Assembly (NCBI GenBank): GCA_036785705.1
Contig: JAWUZG010000052.1
Coordinates: 620,001 to 684,000, forward strand
Source: Acanthornis magna
Taxonomy: Eukaryota; Chordata; Aves; Passeriformes; Acanthizidae
Length of the DNA stretch: 64,000 nucleotides
Direction: 5' to 3'
Below the pieces are notes generated by a model, which did no database searches, was not told the DNA's origin, and saw nothing but the letters and a program-made list of their open reading frames with translations. The position numbers were made by a program, and so were the translations under genes. Positions 33,801 through 41,532 of the stretch are shown here, piece after piece. Within the stretch, counting starts at the first letter, position 1, and each line of letters starts with the position of its first letter.

Positions 33801-34197
33801 ATTTATTAGCTGTGTGGCGGCACAGACAAACTGAGCTTGCCAAAAAAACACAGCAATTCACCAAGCACTTAGAGAAAAATCTAACAGCCCAACAGATCCC
33901 AGCGTGATCCAAATGACATTGGGCTGGGATTCCATGACAGCAATCCCTTGTCTGCTTAGACTGCCCTGTCCCAGAGCAGAAATCCATGTCTGTGCTGATT
34001 TTGAGCTCATTTACCATGCTGCAGCAGCATTTCCCAGGCTCGGTCTTTTCTCCCTGGTACCGCTTCCACCGGCAGCTGTAGAACCCAGCCAGGCAGGAGA
34101 TGAAGGGCTGGTGCTCGTACCTCTGCAGCAAGTGCTGGCGGACCACCTTCAGCTTCCCAAGATTGAGCCTCGGGAGGCTGGTGGCACTGGCCTCCAT
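12822..34197 (-). CDS. GDPD4: Glycerophosphodiester phosphodiesterase domain-containing protein 4, complete, 15 coding exons
   Basis: Multipass membrane enzyme of the GDE family, expected to hydrolyse glycerophosphodiesters outside the cytosol. Exons in gene order: 34197-34015, 33406-33303, 32538-32445, 26850-26791, 24888-24790, 22705-22612, 21094-20949, 20448-20366, 19497-19347, 18665-18441, 17634-17477, 15367-15220, 14138-14056, 13378-13296, 12853-12822. They sum to 1743 nt (580 residues plus TGA) with every phase consistent. Membrane segments fall near residues 63-85, 105-140, 148-168, 182-205 and 212-235; then the GDPD domain; then a last segment near 520-543. Catalytic landmarks are GHRGAP (H255, R256), E282 and D284 in LETDV, and H297 in FLMHDD. 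All introns are GT-AG except intron 9 (GC-AG). It is identified as GDPD4 rather than GDPD5 by [13 protein letters not shown] sequence and by its position beside MYO7A. The start is the only in-frame Met upstream of the membrane segments, directly after a possible acceptor, so 5' noncoding exons are likely. Confidence 0.93.
13085..13185 (-). mobile_element. Diverged CR1 fragment
   Basis: cagcatcacagagtaatgag...atctggtggtgtctgccccaacc...gaagcagagccaattggattgagctgctcaggg follows the CR1 minus-strand pattern loosely. Confidence 0.55.
13296..13378 (-). CDS. GDPD4: GDPD4 exon 14
   Basis: [20 protein letters not shown] through NKFKT, the cytosolic tail. Acceptor ccatgcag, donor GTGAGC, ending after one base of a codon. 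Confidence 0.87.
14056..14138 (-). CDS. GDPD4: GDPD4 exon 13 (last membrane segment)
   Basis: [18 protein letters not shown] through FSLHW. Acceptor tcttccag, donor GTAACT, final Trp split. Confidence 0.92.
15220..15367 (-). CDS. GDPD4: GDPD4 exon 12
   Basis: [20 protein letters not shown], then [14 protein letters not shown] through LFLM, the end of the catalytic barrel. Acceptor ttttaaag, donor GTAAGT. Confidence 0.94.
15655..15965 (+). mobile_element. CR1 3' fragment in GDPD4 intron 11
   Basis: gaaggtttagattggacattaggaaaaaattctt, tggaatggagtgcccagggaagt, ggcagtgctgggataatggttgg and the decayed tail ctaaaccattcatgttattctataat. Confidence 0.88.
15991..16135 (-). mobile_element. tRNA-Ile-derived SINE with CR1 tail (TguSINE1-like)
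   Basis: On the minus strand the head reads ttagctcagctggttagagc (A box), then an anticodon-like ctctaac, then gttgtgggttcaatcc (B box), matching tRNA-Ile layout. It is followed by gagttggactctgtgacctt and cttccaactcaggctattctgtgattctgtg, a CR1-type 3' tail. This composite is the design of the passerine TguSINE1 family. The anticodon arm is degraded, so it is not a functional tRNA gene. Confidence 0.75.
16335..16722 (+). mobile_element. CR1 3' fragment in GDPD4 intron 11
   Basis: Longer copy from ttcagcctggagaaaagaagg through gaggagaccttagagcacc, gacattaggaaaaaattcttgac and cagaaaggttgtggactccc to aacccaaaccattctgtgattct. Confidence 0.93.
17477..17634 (-). CDS. GDPD4: GDPD4 exon 11
   Basis: [20 protein letters not shown] through YTDMSSEDI plus two bases. 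The VAPGFQ box is conserved in GDE proteins. Acceptor tcctgcag, donor GTAGGT. Confidence 0.94.
18441..18665 (-). CDS. GDPD4: GDPD4 exon 10
   Basis: 75 codons, [17 protein letters not shown] through [10 protein letters not shown], including [17 protein letters not shown] of the catalytic barrel. Acceptor tatttctag, donor GTAGGG. Confidence 0.94.
19186..19331 (-). mobile_element. CR1 3' fragment next to GDPD4 exon 9
   Basis: atcataggaaagtttggattggaaaagacctttaaagctcatt...gatcaggttgcctagagtccaatccaacctgactttgaatgctt is CR1 in minus orientation. Its inner end lies about 15 bp from the exon 9 donor. Confidence 0.88.
19347..19497 (-). CDS. GDPD4: GDPD4 exon 9 (second catalytic His; GC donor)
   Basis: [18 protein letters not shown] through LNAGTWFLK, 50 codons plus one base. 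Acceptor tctgacag. The exon ends AAG and the intron begins GCAAGT, the consensus for minor-class GC-AG introns. A CR1 copy lies about 15 bp into the intron. Confidence 0.92.
20366..20448 (-). CDS. GDPD4: GDPD4 exon 8 (PENT motif, metal-binding E/D)
   Basis: [17 protein letters not shown] through LETDVTI, holding the GDPD PENT box and the E.D pair. Acceptor tttttcag, donor GTGAGG; the following Ser codon is split. Confidence 0.93.
20619..20760 (-). mobile_element. CR1 3' fragment in GDPD4 intron 7
   Basis: acagaatgatagaatggtttgggttggaagggaccttgaagatcaccc...ttcaggttgctcagggcaccctccaacctgatcttg. Confidence 0.92.
20854..20872 (+). repeat. A19 homopolymer
   Basis: Nineteen consecutive A residues, 77 bp from GDPD4 exon 7. 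On the transcribed strand this is a T run. Confidence 0.9.
20949..21094 (-). CDS. GDPD4: GDPD4 exon 7 (fifth membrane segment and catalytic HRG)
   Basis: [16 protein letters not shown] then [15 protein letters not shown], which opens the catalytic domain with the His-Arg pair. The acceptor is ctttcag before TTATTCAG; the nearer ttattcag would break the frame. Donor GTAGGT. Confidence 0.93.
22612..22705 (-). CDS. GDPD4: GDPD4 exon 6 (fourth membrane segment)
   Basis: [19 protein letters not shown] through IRADKK plus one base. Acceptor ccttgccag, donor GTATGG. Confidence 0.93.
24790..24888 (-). CDS. GDPD4: GDPD4 exon 5 (third membrane segment)
   Basis: [17 protein letters not shown] through TVRLSFQ, 33 codons. 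Acceptor gtctccag, donor GTAAGA. Confidence 0.93.
25640..25800 (+). repeat. G/T-rich tract with (TTGG)n
   Basis: A T- and G-only stretch leads into about 50 nt of TTGG repeat (25735-25783, one ctgg variant) and a G7 run. The strand is almost free of A and C. It lies in GDPD4 intron 4. Confidence 0.9.
26118..26275 (-). mobile_element. CR1 3' fragment in GDPD4 intron 4
   Basis: aactatagaagggtttgggttgaaagggactttaaagaccatc...ccctgccatgggcagggatgcc...gatcaggttgcttagggccccatccagcctgacc. Confidence 0.92.
26791..26850 (-). CDS. GDPD4: GDPD4 exon 4 (60 nt)
   Basis: Twenty codons, [20 protein letters not shown], aligning with the GQQ..LHW.HK box of the family. Acceptor gatttcccag, donor GTGGGG. It is flanked by large introns of 5.6 and 1.9 kb. 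Confidence 0.88.
27998..28128 (+). mobile_element. CR1 3'-end fragment in GDPD4 intron 3
   Basis: ataaggccaggttggatgaagctttgagcaacatggtctagtgg...aggtcccttccaacacaaaccattttatgattctttgat. Confidence 0.9.
28378..28665 (-). mobile_element. CR1 3' fragment in GDPD4 intron 3
   Basis: tagaatattctgagtcagaagagacccacaaggatcacc, aagaatcacaccatcttcctgagagcatagtccaaa, gaacctgttccagtgcc and cctaatttctaacctaaatctcc mark another CR1 subfamily on the minus strand. Confidence 0.9.
32445..32538 (-). CDS. GDPD4: GDPD4 exon 3 (second membrane segment)
   Basis: [17 protein letters not shown] through TYISLLL. Acceptor tttttag, donor GTAAGC, ending in phase 0. Confidence 0.92.
33303..33406 (-). CDS. GDPD4: GDPD4 exon 2 (first membrane segment)
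   Basis: [19 protein letters not shown] through YNGFDW. Acceptor ctctccag, donor GTAAGT; the terminal Trp codon is split 2/1. Confidence 0.93.
34015..34197 (-). CDS. GDPD4: GDPD4 exon 1 (start codon)
   Basis: 61 codons from [12 protein letters not shown] to PGKCCCSM. It contains the family N-terminal box [20 protein letters not shown], a cytosolic Cys-rich segment. Donor GTAAAT. The ATG is preceded directly by ccactcag, which could itself be a splice acceptor. Confidence 0.9.
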
Positions 34198-34889
34198 CTG
34201 AGTGGTTTTATCTCATCTTCCTCCTGGAACAAGACCACAAGTTTTATGGGGAGACTGTAGCCCCCCTTTCCTGTTGGATAAGCCTTCCACATCTGAAAAA
34301 GGAGAAAAAGTTTCCCCAAGGGTATGCTGAGACCAGCAGGAAGCAATGCTGAGGACATCCCACCTAATTTTATATACCAAAGTGAGATGGCCAGATGAGA
34401 AGGATGGTCACTGCAAATCCCCTTAGCAGCCAGTGGTGCTCCTGGTTGTATCTTACATGCTCTGAATCACCTTTGAGGATACCTCTGCCTCCTTTTGGCT
34501 ATACAGGGAGTTCTAGGAAATAAATTAATTTACTCAAGCACATTTCAAATTATGTCATATGAGCCTGTGCTTAGGCTTAGCTATGAGATTTATTCAACAT
34601 CACTGTGACCTGTTTGAAACCTGCTATCAGTTTAACTCAATCATATAGAAAAGGCACTAAACCTCCCAGGTACACACCTCTCTTATACTGGCAAAACTGC
34701 AGCACTGCAGAGACTGATCCCTTAAGAAATAATTATTTCTTAGCTGAAACAACTTTACTTGGCACAGGCTTTCAAGGGTAAAAAGTCCAGCTGCAAAGAT
34801 GTACATGTGGGAGATCCATTCATAATTGTAATTTAAAACAAAGAACTTGGTGGTAAATCGTAACTGGTGTAGTTACAGTGAAGCAAAAA

Positions 34890-34917
34890 ACACAGGAACT
34901 AGTGCTAGTTCCTGTGT
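34890..34917. promoter_or_regulatory. 28-bp near-perfect palindrome upstream of GDPD4
   Basis: Arms acacaggaactag and ctagttcctgtgt pair over 13 bp around a 2-nt centre. Each arm holds GGAA, an ETS-type core. It lies about 0.7 kb upstream of the GDPD4 ATG. A regulatory role is an inference. Confidence 0.4.
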
Positions 34918-35741
34918 CATTCACCCAGGAGGGCACTGTCAAGATTTCAAGGAAAGATTTAGGAAAACAGTTTTGTGTGGGCATGCAAAGAAGCCCCATT
35001 ATACAGTTGTTCTTTAGAGTCAAGTTAGTCAGAGATGTTTCTCTGTTGCGTTAAAAAGTGCCAGCACATCCCTGAGTCCATACCAACCAAGTTCAAATCC
35101 TGGAACATCTGCTGCAAAGTCCCAGCTTAGGACTCAAGATTTCCCTGATTTTTCAGATGTAATATCAATAATTTAAGAGGAAGAATAAACAGTTTTCTGC
35201 ACTATACACATGGGCAAAACACACATATAAAGGGTTGTGTTTGGAAATAACTCAGGTCCCAGTGTGTCTTTGGAGAAATCAGTGCATAAAACCTTGCAGA
35301 CTGACACATCCAAATTTGCAGAAAGCACAAATAAATCAGAGACATCAGACAAAAGTTAAAACAGAAGAGATGCTCCCCTCGTACCCTTTCCAAATGCCCC
35401 AGCCTATCGGCAGCTGGAGTACAAGGAAAGAAAATGGAAAAGAAACAAAAAGGGGGCTCAGTTTGGACCACTACTAACTACGCAGCGGTAAGAATGCCAT
35501 GCCCTGTGTGGCGGCCCGCCCCCTGTCCTCCTTCCCCTTCCTGTCCCCTCCCCCTGGGCGGGCCCAGGATGGGTGGGCAGGCCCTGAGGCTCCACCCCTT
35601 TCCAGCCCTGCCCCCCCCGGTGGGAGGAGCTTTCGGTTCCCACGATCCTCCTTCCGGGTTTCAGGATCGCCCCGGGAGGGGGATCGGGGGGAAACCGTGA
35701 ATTTTAGTTGCATCCCTACCCCTTGTCCCTATGCTGAGTCT

Positions 35742-36055
35742 CCGGCGGTCGTAAGTCCTGGGGCCTGTAACCTTCCGGCGGCCGTAACTACTGGGGTACG
35801 CACACCCCAGGCCGCAGTAAGCCCGGAAGGCTAGTGCACCCTGGGCAGCAGTAAGGCCGGAGGCCAGCAATCCCACTGCTTTTAACCTGAGTATGTTTTG
35901 TTTTAAGAAGGGTGTTCCCCGTTAGACCGATGCTTAGGGCGATGACTTTACGGCGGCAGTCAGTCTCGGGGCCTGAGACGTCCCGGCAGTGGAGTTGGGA
36001 GGCCAGAGAACCCCGAGCCGTTGTAAGCCCGGAAAGCATCGACCCTAGGTATCAA
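35742..36055 (+). repeat. 33-34 bp degenerate tandem repeat with GTAAG core
   Basis: Cores lie at 35751 (gtaag), 35784 (gtaac), 35817 (gtaag), 35851 (gtaag), then after a spacer at 35959 (gtcag), 35989 (gtgga) and 36023 (gtaag). The first four are spaced 33, 33 and 34 bp. Units share a leading cggcgg(t/c) or ggcagca and a following cc.gg.ggcc. Confidence 0.75.
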
Positions 36056-36555
36056 ATCCTACCCCAGCCCTCCTGTGCAGCACGTGCCCCGTAAACATCC
36101 AAGACGCAGCCGAACACAGCCAAGCAAGAGGACACCAATGCTCTGCCCAGGGGACTAGGCGTATCGATGAGACTGAGAACCTAAGACCCTATCGCCAGCG
36201 TCGCAGTCACTGCGGGGTGCAGGGCCGGGCGCTTAGTGCGTGTCGCGATCTCCGACGGGACTGAGGGTCGGGCACATAGGAGGTGTGCGGCGGACAGGGG
36301 AGGCCCGCGCCGGCACTGTTCATAGTGCATGGAGTCCCCGGAGCAGGGCAGTGGGGGACGCTGCCGGACCCAGGGTGGGTGGGGGGCCCGTGGGCACTTA
36401 GAGTTAGGGTGGGCAAATGCGTCGAGAAGTCCCTGCATCGGGCTGTGCGTCGGGTGTCCCCTCTGCGTCGCGAGATGTTGCGTCCGGTCCCCTTTCCCTT
36501 TTCGGTCGGGTTTTTAGGATCATGTTGGGATGCCTTCTTTCCATTTTTTACTAGT

Positions 36556-36569
36556 AAAAAAGGGGGAGA
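36556..36569 (+). other. Polypurine tract before candidate 3' LTR
   Basis: Run of A6 then G5AGA directly before TGGGGCAGCCC. This is the usual plus-strand priming site layout of retroviral elements. Confidence 0.65.
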
Positions 36570-36919
36570 TGGGGCAGCCCGTCCCTCTGCCTCCCAGGCT
36601 GATGCCTTTGGTGGAGCGGGCCTCGCCTAGGGGGAGGAGGTTCTGGGTGTGTCTCTGCCTCCCAGGCGGGCTCAGCCCCAGCTTACTCGTGGCTCCGGGC
36701 CTGCCCATTGCCCCAGGCTTTTCTATTGTGTTCGGTTTGCTTGTACCCGCCCTCTCCCTCGTCCCCGATGAGTCATCCCTTCCTGTACTTAACGAACTGC
36801 ACTACCCGCCCCCGGCAACTTCTCCTGGCACCCCTCGTGGGTGCTGGGGGGCTGGGGGAAGCAATAAACCTCCTGCCACCCTTTGCCTCGTCTGCCTCCT
36901 TTTAATTTGAAATACAACA
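36570..36919 (+). repeat. Candidate 350-bp 3' LTR
   Basis: TGGGGCAG...ATACAACA, with AATAAA 51 bp from its end and a following CCCTG. The length suits short avian ERV LTRs. The boundary comes from the polypurine tract, not from an alignable second copy. Confidence 0.55.
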
Positions 36920-38160
36920 CCCTGAATGCCTTCCTGAGACAGATGTGTCTGTCCATCCAGTACAGTCGTAGGGAATCACACATACACGGATATGGTGGGG
37001 TCAAGCCATCCCTAGAAGCCCAGCAGTACTAGATCCTGGCACCAGCAAGTCACCCTTAGTAAAAAATTGATGCCAATCTCATGTGGCAAGATGGTGATCC
37101 TGATCTAGAATTCCCAGAGCACAGCTGGGGGGATGTGGTGCAGATGACAGCTGATCCGGCCGGTTTCATCAGCTGGCCTAAAGTACACCTGGCAAAAACC
37201 CAGCAATTGCCAAGTTACAACAGCCACAGCTTCTGAATATATTTGGACCTTCAGAGCTCTTACCAGAAGGTTGTCACATGCCATGGGATTGCAGCATTTT
37301 TTACCTCCTATAAGGATCCCCAAAATATGAGTTCCTGTATCACCAATGCACAGCATCCATTCTTGCTCAGCACTTCTCCTTCAGCAATAGGAATTCAGGA
37401 CACTGGACCAAACCCATTAGTTTTGCTGTCAGAGGGCCATGAGGTTTGTTACTCACATTCCCAGGTGTGGGTATAATGCTCACACATCAATATTTGTCTA
37501 TGAGCACACAGGATTTGAGAAGAAGACACATTATGGAGATCCTGAAACACTGCCCACATCATGTCTGGCTACAGCAGCATGTCAGGTGTTAAATTTAGGT
37601 GTTAGTTTACCCCTCATGAAATTGTCAGTGATGGAGATCCCACCATCTCTCAAGGCAGACTGAATTAGTCCTAACTCACTTTATAATCAGAAGTTCAGGG
37701 TTTTTTTCCCAGTGTCTTGTCTCCTGTATTACAGTTAAGGACATTACTTCATGCTTTGTTTATTGTGAATATAGCGAACAGCTTAAACTCTTCCTCTGTT
37801 ACATATTTCATGTATTCACATGCAGATGTCTCCCTTAAACCTTCTCTAGCCTCAACAATCCCAGCTTTTCTAGACTTCCCTTGCAGCTCATGTTTCCCCC
37901 TCCTCAGAGTATTCTTATATGGTGTGCAGAGTCACCTGCTATTTGGGGTTTCTGTGGCATTTCCCATGAGTTTTGGCACACAGTAGCCACAGTCTCTCCA
38001 GGATACATCTGTTTACTCATAGCACAGGCTACTCGATACATGCAGCATCCAGTTTCTCTCATGTATCAAACATCATCTGGACTTCAGCTTCTGAATGCCT
38101 AAATAATTCACCCTGGACTCACCCCCAGCAGCAAGGGAAAAGTGTTTTCAGCTTTATCAT

Positions 38161-38292
38161 ACAATGACAGAATTGTTTGGATTGGAAGGGACCTTAAAGA
38201 TCATTCCACTAGATCAGGTTGCTCAGAGTGCCATCCAACCTGGCCTGGAACACTTCCAGGGATGTGGCATCCAAAACTTCTCTGGGCAACAT
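38161..38292 (-). mobile_element. CR1 3'-end fragment
   Basis: atgacagaattgtttggattggaagggaccttaaagatcattcc...gatcaggttgctcagagtgccatccaacctggcctggaacacttcc. Confidence 0.92.
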
Positions 38293-38944
38293 CAGAGCTT
38301 CATCTATGCATCAGATTTCTTATGACACCACTATAATTAAGAATTTCATTACCTCCTGCCTTAGTCTTTCCAAACAAGTCACCTCTCCAAGCCCAGAGGT
38401 AATTGGGAAAAGGACACTTCATTGCAGAGGAAGCTGGGGAAGGAGGGAGAGACAAATACAACCTCCTGTCCACAACCTCCTCCACCAGCCTCTGGCTCTC
38501 CCAAAAACATTAGGCTGGCCAAAGAAGAGAAAAATGCCTTTGTGACTGGAATCCCTTGAATCTCCATTGACCCTGTTGTCCAAGCAGTATCACTATGGCA
38601 ATAAGACCTTTTAGTATCAAGAGATTCAAAGAGCATAATTTGTCCCCTGCTTTGGGCTCTGGCTTCTGCTGGCATGCATCTGTCCCTCTTTTCCTGCCCT
38701 GTCCCTTTTTTCTGCCCAGAGACATTTTTCCTCCTCTGCCAGCTCCCAAGAGACAGAGCTACTTCACTCAGCTGCTCCTCTGAAGTCTGCAAAGGGACAA
38801 AGAATCCCACAAAGGCAATAAACCTGGACTGAAATTTTGTTTTGTTGAGAACAGCATACATGTCTCTATCGCATCTCCACTCAAGTAAATGGAGATATAA
38901 ATGGAGACCCTATTGCACCTTCCCAAACCTAAAGGGGTTACTAT

Positions 38945-39050
38945 TAAGCTGGAGAGGGACTTTGGACAAGGGCATGGAGTAACAGGACAAGACGGAATGG
39001 CTTCAGACTGAAAGAAGTCAGGATGAGATTAGATCTTAGGAAGAAATATC
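38945..39050 (+). mobile_element. CR1 internal fragment
   Basis: agctggagagggactttggacaagggcatggagtaacaggac...gaatggcttcagactgaaag...gattagatcttaggaagaaat; the tail is missing. Confidence 0.85.
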
Positions 39051-40769
39051 AGTGAGCTCCTGTCCAAAGCAGAAACCATCCTGCCAATCCCCAGATCATG
39101 ATTTGATCCAAGGCTTCTGCTCCCTCTGGGCATACAGGGCTCACCTAGCAAATGGGAGCCTTTGAGCAGCTCTGCCCCACAGCTTCAGGGACTGCTGGGT
39201 CTCTGCTGAGGAATGAACCACAAGCTATGCTCGAGGCATTAGACAAAAGGTGATGCTTGTCTGGAGATGCAAAGGAAAGAATTGAGAGGGAGTGGGAAGA
39301 CCAAGCTCAACTCACCAAATTTTAGGCTGCTTCACTCTTAAGGCAGTGACTCCTAAGAAGAGCCCATCTCCCTCTGCAGCTCTGCAAGATTTATGTATTA
39401 CGATCCATTTACACTGTGCTGTTGCTGCTATCAGCAAACAGTCCAGTGGCAACTTCTAGGACGAGTCCAGAAATCCCTCTGAGCGGTGTCAAGTCCCGTG
39501 TGAGAATGAGGAAGACAAAGAGACACAAGGACAGTCAGAAGGGTGTTTCCCAGCTAAAAATGTACTCATATCTCCAGGAACTCCATTCTTCTCTTTATAA
39601 GTGCCTTTCCAAACAGGCATCACTCCTCCTCCTTTTTACCTCCACATATTCTCCCTACCTTCTGCCCTGCAGTTGATCTCCATGTTCTCAAGTAATTGTG
39701 TTCTGTTTAACACAAGCTCTCTCCTTACACACCTCAACCACCCTTGAGGCTCTCCATGACCCTCCATCCCATGGTTTCATCCTTCATGGATTCATCATTG
39801 GTAACCAATTACCAGTCTGCTGCCACAGTTGGGACAAGGCAATTATAAGCCATAACAACATTGTAACTCCTAAGGTCTGGCTGAATCTGCAGTGCCTCAG
39901 ACCACACCAAACACTGACACATTCGAATTCACAAGCATCTGATCCTAAGAAAGATAATATCCCAGTAACTGGTCCCAACAGCCACCTAAGGGGCAAACAA
40001 CACCGAAACAAATGGCAGATGCAGAAGCCAAAAAACCAGTTCAGTCCTTGGCAGGACTTAGTAAGAGACTTCACAGTCCTTGCATCGAGATTTGAAGCAC
40101 GGTTCTCTTAAAATTCCGAGATTGTCTGCAATTCTTTCCCATCTTTACCAGGCAAAACTAAATGGATAGAGAAGGGAAACAGCAAACTTGCATCCATTCA
40201 CTGGGAAAGCCATGGGAGCAAAGAGCAAGCAGGTAAACATGCATCAGTAGGATGCCAAAGTTTAGGACTCCTTAACAAGTGAGGCATGAAAGCAGTAACA
40301 TATGTTTTTCTGCTCCATAAACCCCAGGGATCTCAGGTTTTTCCATGGCAAACAGAGACTTCTTTTGCTCGCAGATAAGAGTCCCCATAATCGCAGGCAG
40401 TCAGAAAGGGCTGCTGCTTTCCCACTGCTTGGCAGAGAGTGAGGAAAAGCATGGGAAATCGCCTGGGGGATGAGAGAGGAAGGAGAAGGAGAGAAAAATC
40501 AGGAAACATATTCAGCCACACAGCCTGAACGCCGAAAGCACTGCAAAGAGGAACCTGCTTGGGAGGCCAGTGCATAAGCAAGGATTAAAAACCTATGTCT
40601 TTTTGGGTGCTGGGGCTGAAGCACTCATCTTCCAAGGGGCAAAGGTACAGCAGCCAAATTTGGCACTGCCCTATAGCTTTTTCCCTTGGGCCTCTTAAGC
40701 ATTTCTTTCCTTTCCCCTGCATCTATCCAGGTGTCTCCCACACAATACCTCACAGCACTGGGGGTTTTA

Positions 40770-41235
40770 AGTCACGGTCGGCGGAGCGGCGGCAGCGCCG
40801 GCCGAGGTACGGCCGGGAGTGAGGGCCGGGTCAGGCTGTCCAAGGGGAGAGCAGCAACAGCAACCAACACCCGAGCAGCAGCAGCAGCAGCCCAGAGCCC
40901 CCTCTGTACCGGGCAGCTCACGGCGGCGGAGCGAGCGAGCAGCGGGCGGAGCCGGGAGAACGCGGCGGTTTCAAACCGGCCCGGGCAGCGCGAGGGGCCG
41001 GGGCCGGCGAACGGGAGCGGCTCGGTGGTGCCGCGGGGATGGCGCGGGGATGCTCTCGCAGGCAGCGGCTGGCACGGGCAGCTGTTCGCACGCGCGGCTC
41101 TTGTCCCAGCGCTGTGTCAGCGGTGGGCGCAGAGAGGGCGCCGAGGCGCCCCAGCACACGCAGCAGAGTCAGTTGCCTCAGATGCCTCGAGACGAGAGGA
41201 CCAGGAAGAGACCTCACCTCTAGGTGTCTGCGGGG
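40770..41235. promoter_or_regulatory. CpG island, candidate promoter
   Basis: Dense CpG and high GC (ggcggagcggcggcagcgccggccg, cacggcggcggagcgagcgagc, ggggccggggccggcg), with a (CAG)5 run near 40880. It is sharply bounded by ordinary sequence on the left and a CR1 on the right. No coding exon is recognised in it. It could serve GDPD4 5' noncoding exons on the minus strand (6.6 kb upstream of the ATG) or an unannotated transcript. Confidence 0.65.
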
Positions 41236-41244
41236 AGAGTGCCA

Positions 41245-41532
41245 AGAGGATGGAGCCAGGCTCTTCTCGGTGGTGCCAACCACAAGGACAACAGACCGAT
41301 GCGCAGGAAGATCCACTTGGACATGGGGAAGAACTTCTTTACTGTGCAGGTGACCAAGCCCTGGAGCAGGCTGCCCAGAGAGGTTGCGGAGTCTCCTATT
41401 GTAGATATTCCAGAACCACCCAATCCTGCACAATGTGCTCCAAGGTGATCCTGCTTGAGCAGGGAGGTTGGACCAGATGACCCACTGTGGTCCCTTCCAG
41501 CCTGACCCATTTTGGTTCCGTGATTCTGTGGG
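41245..41532 (+). mobile_element. CR1 3' fragment abutting the CpG island
   Basis: ggagccaggctcttctcggtggtgcc, ggaagaacttctttactgtgcagg, gagcaggctgcccagagaggttgcggagtctcc and cccttccagcctgacccattttggttccgtgattctgtgg. Confidence 0.93.

Larger units (their letters stand above)
35507..36919 (+). mobile_element. LTR retroelement derivative (degenerate, noncoding)
   Basis: The segment starts TG, ends CA and is flanked by the 5-bp direct repeat CCCTG (35502-35506 and 36920-36924). A polypurine tract (aaaaaagggggaga, about 36556-36569) precedes a TG at 36570, as expected at a 3' LTR start. AATAAA lies at 36863-36868, 51 bp before the end. The opening TGTGGCGGCCCGCCCC resembles TGGGGCAGCCCGTCCC at 36570, though the rest of a 5' LTR is not clearly alignable. 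I see no gag, pol or env frame. The DNA is very CpG-rich compared with its surroundings. Alternatives are a long solo LTR, or a small nonautonomous element with a 350-bp 3' LTR. Confidence 0.65.
36925..40760. other. Intergenic, no gene recognised
   Basis: Two CR1 fragments (listed separately) and otherwise ordinary sequence. The open frames are not conserved-looking. A minus-strand GTAAGA donor-like site at about 37261 stands alone. Confidence 0.5.

Noticed and set aside
35499..35834. Coding frames in the LTR-like element (111, 79 and 88 residues)
   Set aside because: Proline-rich translations of GC-rich DNA without gag, pol or env motifs; no retroviral protein recognised.
40686..41480. 264-residue plus-strand open frame over the CpG island
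   Set aside because: Half is GC-rich low-complexity translation and the last third is CR1 3'UTR. No domain or splice logic; open only because GC-rich DNA lacks stops.
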